A model generated the notes under the pieces. That model had not been told where the DNA came from and did not search any database. It saw only the letters and a list, made by a program, of their open reading frames with translations. DNA of 64,000 bases, taken from positions 124,001 to 188,000 of the forward strand of contig NZ_JABFDM010000004.1 in the NCBI RefSeq assembly GCF_013178945.1, written 5' to 3'. How positions within the stretch are numbered: position 1 is the first letter of the stretch; every line of letters starts with the position of its first letter. This document shows, piece by piece, positions 38,301 to 45,355 of this stretch. Source of the DNA: Bradyrhizobium aeschynomenes (GTDB lineage: Bacteria; Pseudomonadota; Alphaproteobacteria; Rhizobiales; Xanthobacteraceae). The translations under genes and the position numbers were made by a program.

Positions 38301-38797
38301 AGATTGGCGCGCTCCATCATCTCGGTCTGGTCGCGCTCGTCGAGCACCGAGAACCGCGCCGGCACGTTGGCCTCGAACGGAAACTGCTGCAGCAGCCGCG
38401 TGCACAGCGCGTGAATGGTCTGCACCTTCAGCCCGCCCGGCGTCTCCAGCGCGCTGGCGAACAGCTTGCGCGCCGCCGCCCGCAGCTTCTTGTCGGACGT
38501 CAGAATGCCGGTGGACTTGATGGCGCTGTCGAGCGCGTCGTCGTCCAGCGTCACCCAATGGCCGAGCGTGGAGAATACGCGCTCGGCCATGTTGGCGGCG
38601 GCCGCTTTGGTGAAGGTGATGCAGAGGATCTTCTCCGGCGGCACGCCGTCGAGCAGCAGCCGGATCACACGCTGCACCAGCACATGCGTCTTGCCCGAGC
38701 CGGCATTGGCCGACACGAAGGCGGACGCCGCCGGATTCGACGCGCGCGTCTGCGCGTCACGCACGGCCTGCGGAATGGGGCGGGGCGCCTTCACCAT
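35324..38797 (-). CDS. addA: Double-strand break repair helicase-nuclease AddA
   Basis: 1157 aa from the ATG at 38797, which overlaps the addB stop by 7 nt; an upstream start in the same frame adds 11 residues. The UvrD-type helicase has Walker A ANAGSGKTHVL (residues 30-40), DYDDLI, LIDEAQDTSPRQW for Walker B and VGDEKQSIFSFQGAD. The C-terminal RecB-like nuclease carries VLIVDFKTNRQPP. AddAB resects double-strand breaks and loads RecA, the alphaproteobacterial equivalent of RecBCD. Confidence 0.96.
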   Translation of the reverse strand: MVKAPRPIPQAVRDAQTRASNPAASAFVSANAGSGKTHVLVQRVIRLLLDGVPPEKILCITFTKAAAANMAERVFSTLGHWVTLDDDALDSAIKSTGILTSDKKLRAAARKLFASALETPGGLKVQTIHALCTRLLQQFPFEANVPARFSVLDERDQTEMMERANLKVLLDAARAPDSAVGRALQVAMANAADSTFKEVVRDACLSRDHFMAWTDGAGRVEVAAQQLGEVLGIGADETLEAIERDILDGPNLPRADWKDIAARLDGGAKTDQKQADQLRAALAFSGSDQVDEYLRVFLTDDKEPRKSVLTKKFAESNPGLAGLFDAEARRLDRLIEKRRAAVVRDRTEALLQIATAAAANYRREKEERGLLDYDDLIDKTLVMLNRVSAGWVHYKLDRGVDHVLIDEAQDTSPRQWDIVAHIIEEFTSGAGARDGLTRTIFAVGDEKQSIFSFQGADPHEFDARRRQLQKRFTDAGLLFDPVSFTYSFRSGPTVLHAVDHVFREREVYSSIHSPDIGYPIHNALTDAGPSLVELWSLCERDDRKEIEGWRAPFDGVSVTSPEVKLSRRIQAEIKRLIRVGTMTGHDGARRRLSYGDMLILVRRRGTAFDAVIQALKHAGIPVAGADRLKLTEHIAIIDLMNLADALLLPQDDLALATALKSPLFGLDDDDLFKLAWQRRGSLREALSAHAADDPGLQAVVRRLQQCERRAAEDTPFAFYAWLLGGDGGRRRILARLGHEANDALDEFLELALSYERKAPASLQGFIAWLRAADTEVKRDMEISRDEIRVMTVHGAKGLEASVVFLVDTTSSPADSQRLRLIHVPHGEREIVVWAGRKADDPQTVVAARAAMLKETEDEYRRLLYVAMTRAADRLVIGGCMPGNMNNVRGGSWYDLMARGLDAAGLQVEVIETEDGPVKRYARPEDIAETAKDEAPQMVETAVELPAWLRTAAIEPPDDVAVLRPSDPGSDERPVRSGESLAARSLAMQRGTLVHRLLQSLPDVPPERRREAALRYLLRNAADWPEDERDKLTARVLAVIADPRFAAVFAPGSRAEVSIVGRLALPGQPRALVSGQIDRLVVTEAEVLIVDFKTNRQPPSELAEVPEAYVRQLALYRAVLGQLYPGRAVRAALLWTEAPEFMELPASALDAMLPSQHD

Positions 38798-41700
38798 TCC
38801 TCCACTCCCAGGCCGCCGGCCGCCGACCATTCCTTGATGCGCGCGAGGTCGTCATAGCTGCCGTAGCGGTTGGCCCACATCGACAGGTTCAATGAGGTGT
38901 AGCCCTGATTGACGTCCTCGAAGCTGCGGATCAGCTCTTCCAGCTTGGCGCGCGCCTCCTGCGCCGCCTGGTCCGGATGCTGCGGCGTGTCGCTCTTGTT
39001 GATTTTCAATTCGAGAATGCGCTCCTCGCCCGGCGGATTGTTGCCGGACAGCCTGACATAGACGAGCTGGCTGATCAGGCTGCCGGCCGGAATGCCCTCG
39101 AAGCCGCCCTCGCGCAGGATCGCGGCCTCTAACGTGAGTTGCGGCGACAGGCCCATGCGCACCTGCTTGGCGGTCGGCGGCTGTCCCGTCTTGTAGTCGA
39201 GGATGGCGTAGGTGCCTTCGGCCCGCTGCTCGATGCGGTCGGCGCGCGCGGACAGCATGAAGGTGCGGTCCTTGCCGAGCGGAATGCCGATCTCGCCGCG
39301 GATCTCCGCGGTGATCGCGCCGATCTGCTCGCGGCGCGCGGTCTCCCATGCTGCGAACCAGCCGGCGATGCGCTGGAAGCGCGGCCACCACAGCGCCCGC
39401 GCCTCGGGCCGCTCCATCAATGGCGCGAAATGCTTCTCGCCGATCACGCGCAGCGCATGCGCCGGATGCAGCGGCAGCACCTCTGCATAGGTCTGCGTGA
39501 ATTCGCCGATCGCTTCGTGGATCGCCGAGCCGCGATCGGCGGCCGACAGCGGCATGTCGACGGGATCGAGCGGATCGAGGCGCAGGATGTAACGCGCGAA
39601 GATGGTGTAGGGATCGCGCAGCCAGTCTTCGATGGCAGTCACCGACATCCGCAGCGGACGCGCCTCCAGCGGCGGCTTCGGCGCCGGCTGCTCGACCGGC
39701 TTCACCTCGCGGGGCTGATCGAGCACCTCGGCATAGCGCACATAGGTCTCGCCCCGTGCCTCCGCCGCCTTCCAGCGCTCGGCACCGGCGACGGCTTCGA
39801 GGCGATGCAGGAAGCGCGAGGCCACGGCCGGCGCGCCGCCGGATTTCGCCGCATGCGTCAGGATCACTTCGGGCGCGCCGAGCAACTGCGCGAAGTCATG
39901 CGCTGATAGTCCGATGCGGCGCTCGGGCAGATCGAGGCCGAGCTGATGCCGCATCGGCCGGCTCAGCCAGGGATCGATGCGCGGCGCCGGCGGCCAGATG
40001 CCCTCGACGAGGCCGCCGATGATCATGCGGTCGGCCTGCATCAGCCGCGCTTCGAGCGGACCATAGATCTGCAGCTGCGCGCCGTGGCGCTCGGGGCGGC
40101 GTACCGCGCGATCGGAGAAGGCGGTGTGGAACAGGTCCGGATAATCCGACAGCGGCGCCATCAGGCCGCAGCGCTCGCCGGAGGCGAGGAGATCGTCGAA
40201 GCAGCGCGCCAGCGCCGCGCCGTCGCGGTCGGTGAAGGCGGTGGTGAGAGCGACATCATCGGTCGACAGGGCGATCAGCACCTCGCGATGCCGAGCGGCG
40301 AGCTCGGCGAAGTCCTGCGGGCGCGGAGAAGCGAGATTTTCCAGCGGTGCGAGCGCTGCCTGCAATTGCGCGATCAGCGCGCCGGCCTGGTCGAGCTGCT
40401 CTGGCCGGAGCCGCGCGCGCGGCTCGGCACGGTGCAGCGACGATGCTTCGCCCTGGTGCAGCTTGGTGTGCTCGTCACGGAAACGCGCGAAGTCGCGCGC
40501 CAGACCGCTGGACCCCGCTTGAGGTCGTGTCCCGCGGAGCAGAGCGAGCTCCAAGGTCTCGATCGCAGTCTTCCAGCCAGTCGCGGCGCGGCCGAGCCGG
40601 CACAGCGGATGCTTGAGCAGCGCCAGCAGCGTCGGCGGCTCGAGGCCGCGCGCGGCGGCTTCGGCGGCAAGGCGCGCGAAGATGCCGGCCGGCGTTTCCA
40701 GCAGCGCGTCACCGCCGGAATCGTCGAAGGTCAGGTGCCAGCGCGTCAGCGCCGCCATCACGCGGCGCGCCAGCGCGCGGTCCGGCGTCACCAGCGCGGC
40801 GGATCTGCCGAGATGGCGCGCCTCGCGCATGGCGGTGGCGATCGCCAGCGCCTCCATTTCCGGATTGGGTGCAGGGACCACGGACAGATTGTCCATCGCT
40901 TCGGCGATGTTGGCGGCGATGTCGAACTGGCGCAGCCGCTCGTGCCACACCGCGGTCGCCTCCGACGGCCGCATCGCTTCCGAAATCAGCACCTCGCGGC
41001 CGCCGCGACCGGGAGGCACGAGTCGAATGACATCGCGCCGCTCCAGGCCGAAGCGCTTGAGCAGCAGGTGCATCGCATATTGCGGATGGTTGACCGCGGG
41101 CGGCGTCAACACGCGGCCCGCGCGATCCCGGGCGCCACCGATCGAATTCCACGCGGCGTCGTCGAGATCGGTGTCGAGCCCGGGCAGCACCACGGCGCCA
41201 TGCGGCAGCTTGGCCACCGCGAGCAGGAATTTTGCAGTCGCCGGCATCGAGCCGGTGGAGCCGGCAGCAATCACCGGGCCGTCCGGATGCGCCGAGAGCC
41301 GCGCGGCCTCGGCGGCGATCAGGAGATCGCGCCGCGCGGCCGGCTCGATCCGCTCGATCTCCTGAAGATAAGCCGGCCACGCCGTGCGCGCGATGCGCAG
41401 GAACTCCAGCGAATATTGCCAGTATTTGTCGAGCTGATCGGGCACCAGCGCGTCGAGCGCGTCCCACGACACGCCGCGCGTCACCATGTCGTCGATCAGA
41501 CGCGCGAGGTCTCCGGCCAACGCGAGCGTCGAGGCGGGACCGCCGATCACCAAAGGCGCTGAAACCGGTGTCTTGGCCCAGGCCGCGACCAGCCGCGCCA
41601 GTGTGAGCCGGCGCTGCAGATCGTCGAGCCGTTCCGGGATCTCCAGCGGTGCTGGCCCGAGGAACGCGTCGCGATCCTCCGCGAAGGCGAGCTCGTCCTC

Positions 41701-41937
41701 GTCGATATCGCCCAGCGCGACAAGCCGCGGCAGCACTGCGGCATCGGTCTTCAGCTCGTCCAGGAACATCTCGCGCGCAACGCGGAGCGAACGGCGGGTC
41801 GGCAGATACAGCGTCGCCGTGGCGAGCCGCGCCGGGTCGCTGCGCGCCTCGAAGCCGTCGACCAGCCGGCCGTCCACCAGCGCCGCGATCACGCTGCGCA
41901 GGAACGGCGCCGAGATGGGAACGGTGAAGACGCGCAT
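38791..41937 (-). CDS. addB: Double-strand break repair protein AddB
   Basis: 1048 aa. The N-terminal inactivated helicase-like part begins MRVFTVPISAPFLRSVIAAL. The C-terminal nuclease motif is AILDYKTGQPPTAKQV. The nuclease region of about 350 residues has no cysteine, so the iron-sulfur cluster that ties the nuclease of B. subtilis AddB is absent. It partners AddA, and the stop overlaps the addA start. It follows murU after a 450-nt gap containing a repeat. Confidence 0.94.
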   Translation of the reverse strand: MRVFTVPISAPFLRSVIAALVDGRLVDGFEARSDPARLATATLYLPTRRSLRVAREMFLDELKTDAAVLPRLVALGDIDEDELAFAEDRDAFLGPAPLEIPERLDDLQRRLTLARLVAAWAKTPVSAPLVIGGPASTLALAGDLARLIDDMVTRGVSWDALDALVPDQLDKYWQYSLEFLRIARTAWPAYLQEIERIEPAARRDLLIAAEAARLSAHPDGPVIAAGSTGSMPATAKFLLAVAKLPHGAVVLPGLDTDLDDAAWNSIGGARDRAGRVLTPPAVNHPQYAMHLLLKRFGLERRDVIRLVPPGRGGREVLISEAMRPSEATAVWHERLRQFDIAANIAEAMDNLSVVPAPNPEMEALAIATAMREARHLGRSAALVTPDRALARRVMAALTRWHLTFDDSGGDALLETPAGIFARLAAEAAARGLEPPTLLALLKHPLCRLGRAATGWKTAIETLELALLRGTRPQAGSSGLARDFARFRDEHTKLHQGEASSLHRAEPRARLRPEQLDQAGALIAQLQAALAPLENLASPRPQDFAELAARHREVLIALSTDDVALTTAFTDRDGAALARCFDDLLASGERCGLMAPLSDYPDLFHTAFSDRAVRRPERHGAQLQIYGPLEARLMQADRMIIGGLVEGIWPPAPRIDPWLSRPMRHQLGLDLPERRIGLSAHDFAQLLGAPEVILTHAAKSGGAPAVASRFLHRLEAVAGAERWKAAEARGETYVRYAEVLDQPREVKPVEQPAPKPPLEARPLRMSVTAIEDWLRDPYTIFARYILRLDPLDPVDMPLSAADRGSAIHEAIGEFTQTYAEVLPLHPAHALRVIGEKHFAPLMERPEARALWWPRFQRIAGWFAAWETARREQIGAITAEIRGEIGIPLGKDRTFMLSARADRIEQRAEGTYAILDYKTGQPPTAKQVRMGLSPQLTLEAAILREGGFEGIPAGSLISQLVYVRLSGNNPPGEERILELKINKSDTPQHPDQAAQEARAKLEELIRSFEDVNQGYTSLNLSMWANRYGSYDDLARIKEWSAAGGLGVEEW

Positions 41938-42168
41938 GGCCTGCGATTCGCGGGTTGTCTGTGGGCGTCTATATAGGGAGCGCGGCGCGCAAGGTCATAT
42001 CGGGGGTGTGGATGGGTGTTGATAGGTGCGGGCGGCGCGCAACGGTGCACGGTCGCCGTGATTGCCCGGTCAGGCGCGGCAGTTCTTCCTGGCGCGAGGC
42101 GTACCTTCCGGTCAGCGTGTCCCCCACCGGCGTCAGTGAGTTGATCAGGCGGCATCCTTACATTCGGT

Positions 42169-42356
42169 GTCGTCCCGGGCAAGCCTTCGACGGCGCGCAG
42201 CGCGGTCAGAGGCGCCGACCCGGGATCCATAACCACAGGCTTGGGTTTGTTGCGGGATGGTCACGACGAGCCGTCGCAACACGCCCGCCGGTGGCTATGG
42301 GTCCTGGCTCTGCGCGCTGGCCTCGCTGCGCGACGCCAGCGCTTGGCCGGGACGAC
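42169..42356. repeat. GTCGTCCCGG-type dispersed palindromic repeat, copy 1
   Basis: It opens GTCGTCCCGGG and closes GGCCGGGACGAC, with CCGGGATCCATAACC and GGTGGCTATGGGTCCTGG as inner inverted segments. Relatives lie at 43687-43799, 57926-58072 and, more distantly, 50033-50178. It sits in the 41938-42388 gap between addB and murU, which otherwise holds nothing I can identify. Confidence 0.7.
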
Positions 42357-42388
42357 ACCGAACTTGAGGAGACGGCGTCGGCCAAATA

Positions 42389-43111
42389 TTACGCCGCGCT
42401 CTCCAGCAGCGCCTCTTCCGCCTCGATCACCGCAGCCGGCGTGCCGACATGCATCCAGACGCCTTCGAGGCGCAGGCCATACAGGCGGTCCTGCTCATTG
42501 GCCTTGTCGAACATCTTCGTCAGCGAGAACTCGCCCTTCGGCGCGCCGTCGAAGATCGCAGGCGAGATGATCGCCGCGCCGGCGTAGACGAACGGCACCA
42601 CCTGGTGCTCCCTGCGTTTGCGCAGGCTGCCGTCGGCGAGCATGGCGTAGTCGCCGAGGCCGGAATAGCCGATCGAGGTCGCAGTCGGCGCCATCAGCAG
42701 CATGATATCCATGCGCTCGGGGTCGAACGCATCGGCGAGGCGCGCCAGATTCTGGCGCACGCCCTCGATCCACATCGTGTCGGAGTTGACATGGAAGAAC
42801 GGCGCGTGGCCGAGCAGCGGCAGCGCCTTGACGACGCCGCCGCCGGTGCCGAGCACCTGGTCGCGCTCGTCGGAGATGGTCACGCGCGGTGAGCTGCGCG
42901 TCGCCGTGTGTTCGATGATCTGGTCGGCAAGGTAATGCACATTGACGACGGCCTCGGTGACGCCGGCATCGGCCAGGCGGTCGAGCACGTGGTCGAGCAG
43001 CGGACGGCCGGCGACGCGCACCAGCGGCTTGGGCATCGTCTCCGTCAGCGGTCGCATGCGCAATCCGAGACCGGCGGCGAGGACCATGGCTTTGTGCGGC
43101 TTGACGGGCAT
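42389..43111 (-). CDS. murU: N-acetylmuramate alpha-1-phosphate uridylyltransferase, MurU-like
   Basis: 240 aa. The nucleotidyltransferase motif is MVLAAGLGLRMRPLTETMPKPLV, and VNVHYLADQI and FHVNSDTMW follow in the usual order. MurU makes UDP-MurNAc from MurNAc-1-phosphate, allowing peptidoglycan recycling that bypasses the fosfomycin target MurA. The kinase for its substrate, AmgK, is encoded just upstream (43826-45355), which supports this over a mannose-1-phosphate function. A PilZ gene separates the two. Confidence 0.88.
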   Translation of the reverse strand: MPVKPHKAMVLAAGLGLRMRPLTETMPKPLVRVAGRPLLDHVLDRLADAGVTEAVVNVHYLADQIIEHTATRSSPRVTISDERDQVLGTGGGVVKALPLLGHAPFFHVNSDTMWIEGVRQNLARLADAFDPERMDIMLLMAPTATSIGYSGLGDYAMLADGSLRKRREHQVVPFVYAGAAIISPAIFDGAPKGEFSLTKMFDKANEQDRLYGLRLEGVWMHVGTPAAVIEAEEALLESAA

Positions 43112-43264
43112 TTTCGGACAATCTCGATCAGAAGTGGCGCGAGCGAATCATAGCACGTGAAAAAGTGCAACGTCTCGATCGGCTGCGATAGCCCGGCCCG
43201 ATGACGAATATGCGACGGAGGCGCTGGCCGTCCCCGACACAAGATGACGCAGGCGGCGATCTGA

Positions 43265-43570
43265 TCAGGCCTCGGCGGTGGCGCGCTTGTTGCTCTTCTT
43301 CTTGCCCTGCTTCAGGAAGGTGACGCCGATCTGGTCGCCATTGACCCAGGCCAGCTCGCAGCGCCGATAGGCGAGGCCGGTCGACGACAGCAGCAGGAAG
43401 AATTCCTTCAGATGCAGGCCCTCGACGGAGCCCTCGACCGTCAGCTTGGCGCCGGTCTCGGAGACGTCCTCGATGGTGCAGTTGCGCCGCCAGGTGCCGT
43501 CGATGCCCATCATGAAAGCTGGAATGCCGCGCTCGAAGACGACGCGCTCGCCCTTCATCCGCTCTGCCAT
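43265..43570 (-). CDS. PilZ-domain-like protein
   Basis: 101 aa from the ATG at 43570 (a second possible start lies 27 nt earlier). The PilZ second motif is visible as CTIEDVSETGAKLTVEG (D/NxSxxG), and the barrel ends with CELAWVNGDQIGVTF. The first motif (RxxxR) is not clear, so binding of cyclic di-GMP is uncertain. The C-terminus is lysine-rich. It lies between murU and the TsaE-AmgK gene; a link to cell-wall recycling is possible but unproved. Confidence 0.82.
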   Translation of the reverse strand: MAERMKGERVVFERGIPAFMMGIDGTWRRNCTIEDVSETGAKLTVEGSVEGLHLKEFFLLLSSTGLAYRRCELAWVNGDQIGVTFLKQGKKKSNKRATAEA

Positions 43571-43686
43571 CGCAACCTCCATTCCGCACGGCGCCAAGCG
43601 CCGCGAGGGGCAAGGTAAAGGGGGATGGCTAAGAACCGGTAAAGCTACGGGGTGTGGTTTGACGCGGAGCCGCCGCCCACACCCCC

Positions 43687-43799
43687 GTCGTCCCGGCCTT
43701 GAGCCGGCCCATAGCCACCGGCCGTGGTGAGGCGGTCAACTGCCAGTCCCGTCCCTCGATAGCGTCCGCGGTATGGGTCCCGGCGTTCGCCGGGACGAC
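43687..43799. repeat. GTCGTCCCGG-type dispersed palindromic repeat, copy 2
   Basis: The ends GTCGTCCCGGCCTTGAGCCG and CGCCGGGACGAC are inverted, with inner CCCATAGCCACCGG and GGTATGGGTCCCGG. It sits just downstream of the TsaE-AmgK gene. Confidence 0.75.
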
Positions 43800-43825
43800 G
43801 GCCTTTCTGTAGGCGCGATCGTGCC

Positions 43826-45355
43826 TCAGCTCACGCCCGCCGGCGGCGGCACGTTTGCGGCGTACCACGCCCGCACCGGGTCGAGCGCGGTGTGCGCCAG
43901 CGAGCGGTGCAGATAGTCCCAGATGCGGGGCTGGTGCTTGAGGTAGTGCGGCTTGCCGTCGCGGCGGTTGAGGCGGGCGAAGGTGCCGAGCAGGCGGGTG
44001 TTGCGCTGGGCGGAGAGGATGGCGTAGTCGGCATGGAAGGCGTCGGCGTCGAAGTCGGGGGATGCGGCGGCCCGGGCGGCGACGTATCGGGCGAGCAGGG
44101 TCTGCTCGATGTCGGCCGGGACGTCGATGCGGGCGTCCTGGGCCAGCGACACGACGTCGTAAGCGGGCGGGCCCATCACCGCGTCCTGGAAATCGATCAC
44201 GCCGACTCGTGCGATGCCCTCGCGCGCCGGGAGCCACAGCAGGTTCGGCGAGTGATAGTCGCGGATCACCCAGGTCTTCTTGCCGGCAAGCGGTGCCTCC
44301 AGCAGGTCGCGCCACATCTCCAGGAATTCGGCGCGCAGCACCTGCGAGGGTTCGACGCCGCGGTCGGGCAGATACCATTCGAGCACTAGACTGATCTCGA
44401 TCAGCATCGCGTCGATGTCGAAGGTTGGGACCGTGTAGGTCACCTGCGGCGCCAATGGCAGCACCGACGGCACGTCCTGCCCATGTAGCGCGGCCAGCAG
44501 ATCCGTCGCAGCCTCGTAGCGTTCGACGATCGGCCGTGGCGGATCGCCTTCGATGACGCCCTCGCGGCCGAGGTCCTCGGTGATGAGAAAACCATGATCG
44601 AGATCGGCGTCGTTGATCTTCGGCGCGGAGACGCCACGCGCGCGCAGCGCGCCAGCCATCGCCACGAACGGGCGGACGTCCTCGGCGAGATGCACCGCGC
44701 CGCTATAAGGCTTGCCGTTGTAGATCGCCGGACCATCGGGCCGCTTCGGCGAGTTCATCAGGATGAAGACGCGCTCGCCCTTGTGCAGCCGTGCATAGGA
44801 GCGGGTCGAAGCATCGCCCGCCATCCGCTCGCGGCGCGATTTGGCGTGACCAGCTTCGGTAAGGAATTCGCGCAAGACCTTGAGCCGCGCGACCACAATG
44901 GCTGCTCCGCCGCTGCCGGTGATCTCGGCGCTGCGGGCAGTGTCACCCTGCGCTGCATCATGGCGGAGCGCGATGTCGATCCGATCTGTCGGCAGCGTCG
45001 TGCCGGCGCGGTCCGGCCATTCGACCAGCACCACCGTGCCATCCGGCAGTGGCGACAGGCCGATCTCCTCCAACTCGGACGCATCGCTGATGCGGTAGAG
45101 ATCGGCATGCACCAGAGGGAAGCTCGGCAGGTCGTAGCTCTGCGCCAGGGTGAAGGTCGGGCTGGGCACCTCCAAATCGTTGTCGGAAGCAAGATAGCGG
45201 ATCATCGCCCGCGCCGCAGCGGTCTTGCCGGCGCCGAGATCGCCCGTCAGCGTGATCAGCACGCCCGGGCCGATCAGCAAAGCGAGGTCGGCCATCAGGG
45301 CGGCGGTTGCGGTCTCGTCCGCCAGCGCGGTCGTGAATGTCTGTCGGTCGGTCAT
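43826..45355 (-). CDS. Fusion of TsaE (tRNA t6A ATPase) and AmgK (sugar kinase)
   Basis: 509 aa with two domains. Residues about 1-160 are TsaE, with Walker A GDLGAGKT (38-45), SPTFTLAQSY and LVHADLYRI; TsaE drives the t6A37 tRNA modification complex. Residues about 175-509 are an aminoglycoside-phosphotransferase-fold kinase with the Brenner-like VIRDYHSPNLLW and VGVIDFQDAVMGPPAYD, as in AmgK, which phosphorylates MurNAc at the anomeric position. The first ATG overlaps the divL stop (ATGA). In other bacteria these are often separate neighbouring genes. MurU downstream uses the product of AmgK. Confidence 0.9.
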   Translation of the reverse strand: MTDRQTFTTALADETATAALMADLALLIGPGVLITLTGDLGAGKTAAARAMIRYLASDNDLEVPSPTFTLAQSYDLPSFPLVHADLYRISDASELEEIGLSPLPDGTVVLVEWPDRAGTTLPTDRIDIALRHDAAQGDTARSAEITGSGGAAIVVARLKVLREFLTEAGHAKSRRERMAGDASTRSYARLHKGERVFILMNSPKRPDGPAIYNGKPYSGAVHLAEDVRPFVAMAGALRARGVSAPKINDADLDHGFLITEDLGREGVIEGDPPRPIVERYEAATDLLAALHGQDVPSVLPLAPQVTYTVPTFDIDAMLIEISLVLEWYLPDRGVEPSQVLRAEFLEMWRDLLEAPLAGKKTWVIRDYHSPNLLWLPAREGIARVGVIDFQDAVMGPPAYDVVSLAQDARIDVPADIEQTLLARYVAARAAASPDFDADAFHADYAILSAQRNTRLLGTFARLNRRDGKPHYLKHQPRIWDYLHRSLAHTALDPVRAWYAANVPPPAGVS

